10,884 nt of DNA from JBBSOK01 sp038259825 (GCA_038259825.1 JBBSOK010000097.1:1-10884), one strand, 5' to 3'. Shown: positions 1 to 6,237, numbered from the stretch's first letter. Made by a program: numbers and translations. Notes: generated from the sequence alone by a model not told the origin.

Positions 1-180
1 GCTACCTTCAAAAACACCAAAACCATCTGGATTTAATTTAAAAGTGCTCGAAGATTTCCCACCCATGACTACATCATCTACAATTACCCAGTCTTTGAGT
101 TCTGACTCTTTATTAAAATCGAAAATTATTTTAGAGGCCATTGAAGAAAATAGAATTACCATGGAAATTAAGTATTTCAT
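1..180 (-). CDS. CIA30-domain protein, N-terminal part (cut by window edge)
   Basis: The first 60 codons of a leftward gene are visible, with the ATG at 178-180; the rest lies outside the window. The product starts with a short hydrophobic stretch (MKYLISMVILFSSMAS), which may be a signal or leader segment. It continues FDFNKESELKDWVIVDDVVM and then GGKSSSTFKL, ending in VFEG. The Trp followed by a D-D-V-V-M-G-G-K-S-S block and VFEG is the N-terminal signature of the CIA30 family (complex I intermediate-associated protein 30, galactose-binding-like fold). In mitochondria CIA30 helps assemble NADH dehydrogenase; the role of the bacterial homologues is not established, so no function is assigned. 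No Shine-Dalgarno site is visible, which is normal for Bacteroidota. It is separated from the next gene upstream by the repeat at 200-337. Confidence 0.85.
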   Translation of the reverse strand, partial: MKYLISMVILFSSMASKIIFDFNKESELKDWVIVDDVVMGGKSSSTFKLNPDGFGVFEGS

Positions 181-199
181 AAACTTGTTTTTTATTATT

Positions 200-337
200 T
201 AACGGTTGGTATAACCGCAGTTAAGAGATTAAATTTAATGTTTTTCAGAAAAGCACCGACGTTAGCAATTACGCGTGGATTCGGGCGCAGTCGAATCCGC
301 CGTAATTGCGATTATGAAATGTTAGCAAACGTATTTA
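200..337 (-). repeat. Repeat element i: about 138 bp with imperfect terminal inverted arms (attC-like architecture)
   Basis: The element begins directly downstream of the lipoprotein pseudogene stop (338-340) and runs to the CIA30 upstream region. Its outer arms are imperfect inverted repeats: TAACGGTTGGTATAACCG plus CAGTT at 200-222, against the complement of 304-324, which reads TAACATTTCATAATCGCAA plus TT. Twelve positions at the inner ends match 10 of 12, and both arms begin TAAC. The octamer GTTAGCAA occurs twice in direct orientation, at 261-268 and 321-328. Read on the minus strand, the far end closes with CCGTTAAAT, which fits the GTTRRRY core of integron attC sites; the near end (TTGCTAAC) fits the matching core only partly. 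Two further elements of the same layout lie at 9591-9727 and 10741-10881. The architecture is seen directly; the attC comparison is inference. Confidence 0.6.
265..309. repeat. Long hairpin inside repeat element i
   Basis: GCAATTACGCGTGGATTCG at 265-283 and CGAATCCGCCGTAATTGC at 292-309 are near-perfect complements: 9 bp, a small internal mismatch or bulge at CGT/GC, then 7 bp, closing on an 8-nt loop. The right arm overlaps the right outer arm of element i (304-324), so the two foldings would compete. There is no T-run on either side, so it is not a Rho-independent terminator. Confidence 0.8.
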
Positions 338-857
338 TTACTCTTTGTTATTTTTCAAAAATTCTTTTCTATCATTTTCGCACCATTTTTGACCAGCTAA
401 TAATTCCGCTTTGTTGTGATAAATTTTAAATTTTTCGGGAACTATTTTATTTATTAATTCAAGAGTACGACTTAAATCTTTTTGATAATAATTATCAACT
501 TGTATTCTTTTGTTTTTTCCTTGTTTGTTGAAATGAAATATCTTAATATCTCCGTCCGCTATACAATCAGTTTTATATCTTTGTTTTTAATTCATCAATA
601 TCAATTTGGGATATTTTTCTCAGCTGTCTGCTTGGTAAATCATCTGTAAAATATATTATACTGTCTTTTTCACTTTCTAACTCTCCTCTAAAAGTTATTT
701 TCAAATCTCTATCGGTTAACTTGTATTGAACTAAGTAAGAAAGAGAGTAATTATAATCTGAAATCATAATTTCGAATTGTTCGATAGCAGAACTTTTACA
801 AGATAGAAAGGTCTTTGTAATTAAAACAATAATTATGATTATAGCGATTCTCCTCAT
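338..857 (-). pseudogene. Small lipoprotein of unknown family, frameshifted
   Basis: Two abutting reading frames make one protein. The first part starts at the ATG at 855-857: MRR, a run of Ile/Val/Leu, then the lipobox TFLSC, so a lipoprotein signal peptide with the lipidated Cys near residue 20. A TTG 18 bp further upstream is a possible but less likely start. This frame stops at 573-575. The second part continues in the next frame from about 583 to the TAA at 338-340, with clearly protein-like sequence including TDCIADGDIKIFHFNKQGK, NKIVPEKFKIYH and KWCEND. Removing one A from the A5 run (T5 at 584-588 on the plus strand) joins them as DELKQRYKTDCIADGD, giving about 172 residues. The family is not recognised. 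It could be a true pseudogene or a sequencing error in the homopolymer. It is directly followed by repeat element i. Confidence 0.7.
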
Positions 858-880
858 ATGTTTGCTAAAAAACAAATAAA

Positions 881-940
881 CCCTATATAGCGTTTATCCC
901 CATTATCTAATTTACTTTCTATTTCCAAATTTATAAATAA
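881..940 (-). repeat. Dispersed upstream block, copy A
   Basis: The segment starting CTATATAGCGTT and ending AATTTATAAATAA reappears at 5868-5909. The copies share CTATATAGCRTT, AATTTACT, ATTTC and AAATTTATAAATAA. Copy A carries an extra 14 bp after the first block and 4 bp after the second. This copy ends 24 bp upstream of the lipoprotein ATG. The rest of 941-1006 shows nothing recognisable. Confidence 0.6.
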
Positions 941-1006
941 TTAAATGCTAAAGCGCACTGAAAGCAGCTAAAGACAAAAAATTATTAATGAAATATAATT
1001 ATAAAA

Positions 1007-1032
1007 AAACAGCCTCAAAATAGAGACTGTTT
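1007..1032 (-). terminator. Rho-independent terminator after the LytTR remnant
   Basis: AAACAG at 1007-1012 pairs with CTGTTT at 1027-1032. One mismatch and a further CTC/GAG pairing extend the stem around a 6-nt loop. On the minus strand it is followed by a T7 run (1003-1009). It lies about 60 bp past the stop of the LytTR fragment and probably served the original intact gene. Confidence 0.7.
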
Positions 1033-1034
1033 CT

Positions 1035-1068
1035 AAGACAGGTTTTCATCCCCACAAATTCCTGTCTT
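1035..1068. repeat. Perfect 8-bp inverted repeat
   Basis: AAGACAGG at 1035-1042 and CCTGTCTT at 1061-1068 pair perfectly around an 18-nt spacer. It sits between the stop of the LytTR remnant and its terminator. No T-run follows on either strand, so it is recorded only as an inverted repeat. Confidence 0.55.
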
Positions 1069-1094
1069 TGTATTATTCCTGTTGTAGTTGAATT

Positions 1095-1286
1095 TCAAAA
1101 AAGCCCCATGGAATTTGTATATGTTTTGGATACAAAGATTATAGTATCATTTACCACAACATTATTAATATTGAACTTAACAATCTTGGTTTTGTTAACT
1201 ACAAATGCTCTATGGGTTTGGATAAAATTATCTTCTGGCAATATTTCAAAAATCTGTTTAATGGTTGAGCAGTATTTATAAATGCT
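1095..1286 (-). pseudogene. LytTR DNA-binding domain remnant, N-terminus missing
   Basis: A 63-residue open stretch runs from an in-frame TAA (1287-1289) to TGA at 1095-1097 and has no start at its head. It reads SIYKYCSTIKQIFEILPED, then NFIQTHRAFVVNKTKI, then NNVVVND and IIFVSKTYTNSMGLF. This matches the second half of the LytTR fold: the helix before the LP(E/D)xNFI turn, the conserved H-R-(S/A)-F-V-V-N segment, and a final V-S-(R/K)-x-Y motif. The first strands of LytTR and the receiver domain expected upstream are absent; the terminator of the histidine kinase sits where they would be. LytTR proteins are normally response regulators of about 230-250 residues that bind paired direct repeats. 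This piece is a decayed 3' end that kept its own terminator. Its partner may have been the adjacent kinase (inference). Confidence 0.75.
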
Positions 1287-1300
1287 TTATATCATTTCAT

Positions 1301-1325
1301 AAAAAAACCCGCTATAAAAGCGGGT
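1301..1325 (-). terminator. Rho-independent terminator of the histidine kinase gene
   Basis: ACCCGCT at 1307-1313 and AGCGGGT at 1319-1325 form a perfect 7-bp stem with a 5-nt loop. On the minus strand the stem runs straight into T7 (1301-1307). It lies 54 bp beyond the kinase stop codon. Confidence 0.88.
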
Positions 1326-1378
1326 AAATTTAAAACAAATTATTTTATTCGATAAAACACAAATAGCATTGCACTATG

Positions 1379-2545
1379 TTACATTTCTATTGCTGCAAAG
1401 TTCAGTTTTGCGCGTTGTGTTCCTAGCTTATTAAAATGTTTAAGGAAGGTTACCGTAAAGGTTGTCCCCTTTTCTTCGGTACTTACAAGTTTAATTTTGC
1501 CACCGTGAGCATCTACAACCATTTGCGCGGTAGTTAAGCCCATCTCCCAGCTTCTAAAAACAGAGTGTTTCTTATTATTGGCATTACTCATAAATTTAAA
1601 AATCTGTTTCTGTTTTTCAGCAGGAATTGGATTTCCATAATTATGAAAACTCATTTCTACCAAATCCGCTTTATCTATTACAGTTATGGTAATTGGTTTT
1701 TTAGGACTACCATACTTAACAGCGTTTGAAATTAGATTTTCCAGTAACCTTCTTACTGCTGTGCTATCAAAAATACCTTCTATCTTTTGTGCGGAACATT
1801 CAAGGTTTATTTCATTTGAATAAATCTCATTGCTTTCACAGTGAACCCAATTAATATCTTCAATTATATCCTTTTCTTCAAAATGTAACAACATACCTTG
1901 ACCAGCTTTAACGGTAATACCATTCATAAGACCTTCAATTAAACTCAGAGCCCTATTAACACTACGTTTAACTGCTTTAATCATTTTATCGTTCTCCTCG
2001 CCGTCTTCATTTTCCTGCACCATTTCTAACAATAAACTGGCTGCCGAAAGTGGATTGCGGATATCGTGTGCTATTGTACCCACTAACTTGTGCTGCATTT
2101 CTTGTACAGCTTTTGAAAAAGATCCAACCGACTTTAATATTGAAAATTCAATTACATTTTTAAGCAGAATAGAAATATTCTCATTGTAACTGTTATTGGA
2201 TTTTAAATGGTCAATAAGTATGTGGTGAAAGATGATATATTCGTGCACTACTTGCTCTACCGTATAATTTAAGGTTGTAGCTCTATGCCTTCCGTGGTGA
2301 ATGCTGTTTTCAAGGATTTCGGTATATTTTTCGTCTTCTTGAATATCTTTAATGACGATTTGTTTTTCCAGAAAAATGTGCCTTTCCATTACATGCGCAA
2401 TATCTTCTATGATGTTTGGTAAATGGTCATATAACGCAATTGTATTGGTTTCTTTAGCTGCTGGTACGTCTTGTATAACTTGGTTTTTCCAACGTTCCAT
2501 TATTTCTGCAATATCCTCCCTAAGAATATACGCTGTCTTATTCAT
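1379..2545 (-). CDS. Soluble RsbRD-type sensor histidine kinase
   Basis: A 388-residue kinase with no membrane segment or signal peptide, so cytoplasmic. Residues 1 to about 145 resemble the helical RsbRD N-terminal sensor domain (RsbR/RsbU-like; EDIAEIMERW at the start, TLNYTVEQVVHEY near 91-103). The HisKA H-box is KLVGTIAHDIRNPL with phospho-acceptor His160. The HATPase domain has an N-box LLENLISNAVKYG (267-279, Mg-ligand Asn274), a G1-type HNYGNPIP (301-308) and an F-box IFKF. The G2 lid reads SWEMGLT (332-338), where related kinases usually have GWGLGLT, so two glycines are lost and ATP-lid function may be altered. It would phosphorylate a response regulator that is not present as an intact gene here; only a LytTR remnant lies downstream. 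It is monocistronic, with its own terminator at 1301-1325. A TATTTTTG box (2563-2570) 17 bp upstream of the ATG fits the -7 consensus but lacks a clear -33 partner. Confidence 0.9.
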   Translation of the reverse strand: MNKTAYILREDIAEIMERWKNQVIQDVPAAKETNTIALYDHLPNIIEDIAHVMERHIFLEKQIVIKDIQEDEKYTEILENSIHHGRHRATTLNYTVEQVVHEYIIFHHILIDHLKSNNSYNENISILLKNVIEFSILKSVGSFSKAVQEMQHKLVGTIAHDIRNPLSAASLLLEMVQENEDGEENDKMIKAVKRSVNRALSLIEGLMNGITVKAGQGMLLHFEEKDIIEDINWVHCESNEIYSNEINLECSAQKIEGIFDSTAVRRLLENLISNAVKYGSPKKPITITVIDKADLVEMSFHNYGNPIPAEKQKQIFKFMSNANNKKHSVFRSWEMGLTTAQMVVDAHGGKIKLVSTEEKGTTFTVTFLKHFNKLGTQRAKLNFAAIEM

Positions 2546-2633
2546 CTGTAAATGGTTTTGGCCAAAAATAATATAATTACGAAATATTCTATTTTATATT
2601 TTTACTGAAGCGCGAAAAGCATATGTTTTAAAT

Positions 2634-2669
2634 GAGAAGTGTTATTCTATTAACGAGATGTGTTATTTT
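2634..2669. promoter_or_regulatory. Tandem direct repeat, 21-bp period, upstream of the kinase
   Basis: GAGAAGTGTTATTCT (2634-2648) and GAGATGTGTTATTTT (2655-2669) match at 13 of 15 positions and start exactly 21 bp apart, that is two helical turns. They lie 89-124 bp upstream of the kinase start in otherwise featureless DNA. Paired direct repeats about two turns apart are the layout bound by LytTR dimers and some response regulators. That role is inference. Confidence 0.35.
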
Positions 2670-2751
2670 GGTATAGGAAAAGGTTGTTTTGGGATTGAGA
2701 CTGCTTCATTTATAATTACGCGACCTTAAAATGTAAATTTTATCGTATATA

Positions 2752-2794
2752 AAAAATAGCGCGCTTACCTTTTTTAGTTGTGCGCGCTATTTTT
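2752..2794. terminator. Strong bidirectional terminator-type hairpin
   Basis: AAAAATAGCGCGC (2752-2764) and GCGCGCTATTTTT (2782-2794) are perfect complements over 13 bp around a 17-nt loop. There is a T-run on both strands, T5-T6. No gene ends nearby. The closest convergent context is the HNH remnant stop at 3005 and ktrA at 3338, both leftward, so it probably ends transcripts coming from ktrBA or from the lost restriction-type gene. Confidence 0.8.
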
Positions 2795-2840
2795 ATAATG
2801 ATTCTTAATCTTTTTTGCCATCTAAAATATATTTTAATTT

Positions 2841-2987
2841 GACCGCGCTCAATCTAAAATATTGGCTTCGTCTGCGCTCAACCTGAAATTTGGGTTTTTA
2901 CATTATAAATTTATGTTGGGTTGTTTGTTTTAACTGTGTTTGAAACATTGGGTTTCGACTGCGCTCAACCTGACAGTTGGGATTTTA
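2841..2987. repeat. Three copies of a CTGCGCTCAACCTGA intergenic repeat
   Basis: The core occurs at 2841-2869 (diverged: CCGCGCTCAATCTAAAA), within 2861-2900 (CTGCGCTCAACCTGAAAT) and within 2946-2987 (CTGCGCTCAACCTGACAG). The last two also share ATTGG and TTCG on the left and TTGGG plus TTTTA on the right, giving about 41 bp of alignment. Each core is followed by a short TTGG that can pair with part of CAACC/CAATC, so each can form a weak hairpin. TTCGACTGCGCTCA-type repeats are a familiar dispersed intergenic motif in Flavobacteria. No coding sequence is seen here on either strand. Confidence 0.7.
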
Positions 2988-3004
2988 AATTATACTTTTT
3001 GTGG

Positions 3005-3229
3005 TTATTTATTTCCCTTTGTCCTATTATGTGTCTTACATAACATTTCGCAGTTTTTGGGGTCTGTGGCGCCGTCTTTGGACCAGGCGGATACGTGGTC
3101 TGCGTCCATTTCTTTTAGGGTGTAAATTTTTTTGTTGGTGTTATTGCTTAGGGCGCACAATGCGTCCTGTTATGTTTAAAACTCATCATTCTTAGCATTT
3201 TTAGCTTTTTAATGGTTTTTGTTTGCCAT
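3005..3229 (-). pseudogene. Restriction-modification remnant: M.EcoRI-like N-terminus joined to an HNH nuclease C-terminus
   Basis: One reading frame of 75 codons from the ATG at 3227-3229 to the TAA at 3005-3007 carries three internal stops (codons 7, 18 and 20). Codons 1-20 read MANKNH, stop, KAKNAKNDEF, stop, T, stop. Reading the last two stops as Tyr and Gln gives KNDEFYTQ, the hallmark start of EcoRI-family adenine-specific DNA methylases. Codons 21-74 read QDALCALSNN, then MDADHVSAWSKDGATD, then NCEMLCKTHNRTKGNK. This is an HNH (zinc-supported His-Asn-His) nuclease domain with the His of DADH, the Asn of NC and the HN of THNR in place. The first Cys pair is damaged (CALS instead of CALC). 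Several hundred codons between the two ends appear deleted. Codons are richer in GCC, GAC and TCC than in neighbouring genes, which suggests foreign origin. The HNH call is firm; the methylase part rests on a short match. Confidence 0.65.
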
Positions 3230-3337
3230 AGGAGATTAGATGTTTTGTATTGTAAAGTTATAATGGTAGGGGAAATTGTGGTTTGGTGAAAAACAACTTT
3301 TTATTTTTTGTGGCGTTGGCATTTAGTGGTGGCTTTC

Positions 3338-4030
3338 TTATTTCAATTTTTGTTTTAGGAAGATTTGTAAATCTTTATTAGAGCCATAGAGAACTAAAAT
3401 GTTATCCTTTTCAAGAAGCGTTCCGGCAGAGGCAACACCTTCAATTTTTGTTTCTATTTTGGTTTTCCCCAAAATGCTTTTTACTTCTACTTTTTTGATA
3501 ATTGTAAGCACTAATAAATCAAATTCTTTACGAAAACCTACCTCTTCAACTGTTTTGCCTACATAAGGGTCTGGTACTTTAACTTCTATAATGCTGTAAT
3601 CGTCATTTAATTCAAAAGAATCTACCACGTTCTTGAGACAGAGTTTTTTCGCCCATCTTTCGGCTGTTTCTTCTTCCGGATGTACAATTTCATCTACACC
3701 AAGGGCTTGTAATACTTTTTCGTGCAATGGATTTATAGCTCGGCTAATTAATCTTTTTACTTCAAGATTTTTTAATAAAGCGGTTGTCATAATATTTGCT
3801 CCTTGGTCCTCTCCAATGGCAACAATTACAATGTCAGTGTCTTTTAATGGAAGTCCTGAAACTGTAAGCTCGTCTGTGGCATCCATACAAATTGTATGAG
3901 AAATCTTTTCTTTGTAGGCATCTACTCTTGTCATACTTGTATCAATACCTATGACTTCATTTCCTTGTTCTGTTAGTTTTTGGGCAAGTGATGCGCCAAA
4001 ATTACCAAGACCGATTAAGATATATTTCAT
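3338..4030 (-). CDS. ktrA: Potassium uptake regulatory subunit, KtrA/TrkA-type RCK protein
   Basis: A 230-residue cytoplasmic RCK protein that gates a K+ channel-like transporter in response to nucleotide binding. The RCK_N Rossmann fold starts at residue 2, with the dinucleotide loop GLGNFG (7-12), the acidic end of strand 2 at GIDT (Asp30) and CMDATDE (48-54). HPEEETAERWA (117-127) leads into the linker, and a TrkA_C domain occupies about 142-226. A single RCK unit of about 220-230 residues is the size of KtrA/KtrC, whereas E. coli TrkA carries two units in about 458 residues. It starts 13 bp after the stop of the membrane subunit gene, so the pair forms an operon and the products almost certainly form one complex. 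No terminator directly follows; the first strong hairpin downstream is at 2752-2794. Confidence 0.92.
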   Translation of the reverse strand: MKYILIGLGNFGASLAQKLTEQGNEVIGIDTSMTRVDAYKEKISHTICMDATDELTVSGLPLKDTDIVIVAIGEDQGANIMTTALLKNLEVKRLISRAINPLHEKVLQALGVDEIVHPEEETAERWAKKLCLKNVVDSFELNDDYSIIEVKVPDPYVGKTVEEVGFRKEFDLLVLTIIKKVEVKSILGKTKIETKIEGVASAGTLLEKDNILVLYGSNKDLQIFLKQKLK

Positions 4031-4043
4031 TTAAAAATGTTTT

Positions 4044-5786
4044 TTAATTTATTGTTATTTCTTCTTTTGGGTAACTGTAGTTTTTATGTTTTATTTTTTT
4101 GAAAACTGCTATTACCAATGATAGCATACTGATACGCCCAACAAACATTACAACTATAATTATAAATTTACTTACACTACTCAAACTGGCTGTGATTCCT
4201 AAGCTTAAACCAACGGTACTGTATGCTGAAAAACATTCAAATGCTATGTCCATTAATTGTTTTTCAGGGTCAAAAATGGAAATAAACATTATTGCAAAAC
4301 CTATAACTACTAAGGATAAAGAAATTATGGCAAATGCTCTGCGTACCGAAATATCGGCAATTTCTCTTCTGAAAATTTCAATTCGGGATTTTCCTTTTGC
4401 TAAACTTAATATATTAAGAGCTGCAATGGCAAAAGTACTTGTTTTAATCCCGCCACCTGTGGACTGAGGAGAAGCTCCAACCCACATTAAAAGAAAGACC
4501 ATCATTAAGGTTGGAAACGCCATTGCTGCTGTGTCAATAGTATTGAATCCTGCCGTTCTTGGTGTTGTGGCTCCAAAAAGTGCTGTTATTATTTTTCCAA
4601 ATTCATTATGTTCGGCCAAGGTGTTGTTGTATTCAAGAAAATAAAAAATGACGAAAGCCACAATTGAAATTGAAAGGGTTGTAACTAAAGTTATACGACT
4701 GTTTAAGTTTAATATCCAAGGTCTGTATTTTCTTTTTTTGGTTGAAAACAAAGTGATGATTTTATACTTAAGGTATTTTAGAATGTTTACGACTATAGGA
4801 AAACCCAATCCACCAAACACAAATGTGAGAATAATTACCAGTTGAAGATAGTAGTTAAATCTAAAACCTGTTTCGTACAAACTATTTGTTAATGTTGAAA
4901 ACCCAGCGTTGCAAAATGCAGAAATAGAATGAAATGCAGAAAAGAAAATTTGTTCTGATTGCGAAGTAAAATTACTGGAATCTATACTTGTATAAATTAA
5001 AATACCTGCAAATAGCTCTATTCCAAACGTTATAAGAATAATGTACTTTAACGTTGAAAACACTTCTCCTAGTTTTCTTGAACTCGTCATATCACTTAGA
5101 GCCAATTGGTTTTCGTAGGATGTACCACCTTTAAAAAAATAACTAAAATAACTAGCAAAAGTTAGAATGCCCAAGCCACCAACTTGTATTAATATCATTA
5201 TAATGGTTTGCCCAAATAGGGTAAAATGTGTACCTGTGTCAACCACCACTAAACCTGTAACACAAACCGCGCTTGTTGAAGTGAAAAGTGCGTCTAAGTA
5301 TGAAATTCCGTTATAAGTGGCATTTGGCAATATCAATAAAAATGAGCCAATAAGTATAATAACCAAAAAGCTTATTATAAAAAGCTGTGCAGGATTTAAA
5401 ACAGTTCTTTTGAAGTCTATTTTAAGTTCAGAAAACTCCCTAATAAATGAAAAAATAACCGCCAATTGAATCCAAATTGGATTTTCAAGTAGTAAATCGG
5501 TTTCAAATGGAATGCCTATAAAAAGATACAAATAAAATACCCATAATGTAAAAAGAACTGAAAGTGTGTCAAAAATAAAAACTTTATTCTTCAAAAAATT
5601 TCTATTCTTACTATGTCTATAAAAAGTAGAAATTAAACCAATTCCCAATACAAAAAAGTAAAATCCGTCTAAAAATTTTTGAGTAAATTTAGCTTGCGAA
5701 AATCCAAAGTCCGCAATTATTGCAAACAATCCTATAAGGCTAATCCAAAATGCAAATCGGTATAGCAGTTTTAAATCCAATTTCAT
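4044..5786 (-). CDS. ktrB: Potassium uptake membrane subunit, KtrB/TrkH family
   Basis: A 580-residue integral inner-membrane protein that conducts K+ (Na+-linked in characterised KtrB). All four pore loops of the Trk/Ktr/HKT fold are present with their selectivity-filter glycines: VTGL (Gly178), NAGF (Gly295), TAGF (Gly413) and TVGL (Gly526). The intramembrane gate region reads QSTGGGIKTST (441-451), and GRISML (550-555) holds the conserved Arg551 of the last helix. About 130 residues with three hydrophobic segments precede the core, so it is longer than Bacillus KtrB (about 450) and resembles the extended TrkH-family proteins annotated in Bacteroidota. ktrA follows 13 bp downstream. The upstream region contains copy B of the dispersed block (5868-5909), but no convincing TAnnTTTG box. 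Confidence 0.93.
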   Translation of the reverse strand: MKLDLKLLYRFAFWISLIGLFAIIADFGFSQAKFTQKFLDGFYFFVLGIGLISTFYRHSKNRNFLKNKVFIFDTLSVLFTLWVFYLYLFIGIPFETDLLLENPIWIQLAVIFSFIREFSELKIDFKRTVLNPAQLFIISFLVIILIGSFLLILPNATYNGISYLDALFTSTSAVCVTGLVVVDTGTHFTLFGQTIIMILIQVGGLGILTFASYFSYFFKGGTSYENQLALSDMTSSRKLGEVFSTLKYIILITFGIELFAGILIYTSIDSSNFTSQSEQIFFSAFHSISAFCNAGFSTLTNSLYETGFRFNYYLQLVIILTFVFGGLGFPIVVNILKYLKYKIITLFSTKKRKYRPWILNLNSRITLVTTLSISIVAFVIFYFLEYNNTLAEHNEFGKIITALFGATTPRTAGFNTIDTAAMAFPTLMMVFLLMWVGASPQSTGGGIKTSTFAIAALNILSLAKGKSRIEIFRREIADISVRRAFAIISLSLVVIGFAIMFISIFDPEKQLMDIAFECFSAYSTVGLSLGITASLSSVSKFIIIVVMFVGRISMLSLVIAVFKKIKHKNYSYPKEEITIN

Positions 5787-5867
5787 AATGCAAAAGTCGG
5801 TATTTTGTTCGCATTGTTAAATGATTGTATGTATGTTCTTTTAACTTGTATATATATTGAGATGAAA

Positions 5868-5909
5868 CACTATATAGCATTAATTTACTATTTCAAAATT
5901 TATAAATAA
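5868..5909 (-). repeat. Dispersed upstream block, copy B
   Basis: This is the shorter version of the block at 881-940: CTATATAGCATT, AATTTACT, ATTTC, then AAATTTATAAATAA. It ends 81 bp upstream of the ktrB ATG. Both copies lie upstream of a leftward gene in the same orientation. It may be a shared regulatory segment or a remnant of a small dispersed repeat; the sequence does not decide. Confidence 0.55.
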
Positions 5910-6179
5910 ATCAATACCAATAAGTATGGAATCCTGTAAAAGATATAATTAATTAAAACACCCTACCTACTCTTCCGTACAACTTCCAAAGCGGACTTTC
6001 ATAGAACCTCAAAGATATTGCTTGCGCCGATGCTCAAAATCAAGATTGATATTCCGGGTAAAAAGTTTAGGAATTTAAATGTGGATAGTATTTTTTAGTA
6101 GCTGGAATGTTTGGTATTACCGCAAGAGCGGATTGCAAAGCTTTTCCTTTCTGAAAACAGATAACTTATTTAAAAGCAA
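5910..6179. other. Intergenic stretch without a recognisable gene
   Basis: About 270 bp between the ktrB upstream region and the terminator of the VOC gene. It is richer in C and G than the flanks around 5975-6045 and 6105-6140. Short open runs exist, for example 22 codons from 6030 on the plus strand, but no run looks like a known domain. No RNA gene, hairpin terminator or tandem repeat was seen. It may be eroded insertion or gene debris (inference). Confidence 0.4.
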
Positions 6180-6207
6180 AACGGTTTGAATTAAGATCCA
6201 AACCGTT
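6180..6207 (-). terminator. Terminator of the tetR-to-VOC operon
   Basis: AACGGTTTG (6180-6188) and CAAACCGTT (6199-6207) form a perfect 9-bp stem with a 10-nt loop. On the minus strand the stem is followed by TTTTGCTTTT. It lies 30 bp past the VOC stop codon and closes the five-gene operon. Confidence 0.8.
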
Positions 6208-6237
6208 ATTGTTTTAATATATTACTAACTACTTTTT

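Noticed and set aside
238..429. Open frame of 63 codons on the plus strand
   Set aside because: It overlaps repeat element i and the antisense of the lipoprotein pseudogene; the peptide has no recognisable domain and no promoter or start signal.
573..600. Programmed ribosomal frameshift in the lipoprotein gene
   Set aside because: There is only an A5 run, with no slippery heptamer plus stimulatory structure; a plain indel explains it more simply.
2563..2570. TATTTTTG as the -7 box of the kinase gene
   Set aside because: It fits TAnnTTTG, but a TTTG at about 19-bp spacing is missing and such boxes occur often by chance in AT-rich DNA; mentioned only as a possibility in the kinase entry.
2841..2987. 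CRISPR-like array
   Set aside because: Only three copies, diverged, with unequal spacing (about 29 and 86 bp) and no cas genes; this is a dispersed intergenic repeat.
2940..3195. Two overlapping plus-strand open frames of 61 and 64 codons
   Set aside because: They are antisense to the HNH/methylase remnant and the intergenic repeats; the minus strand carries the real homology.
6030..6098. Small plus-strand frame starting MLKIKIDIPGKKFRN
   Set aside because: Only 22 codons, no promoter or terminator of its own, and no recognised family; too little support for a gene.
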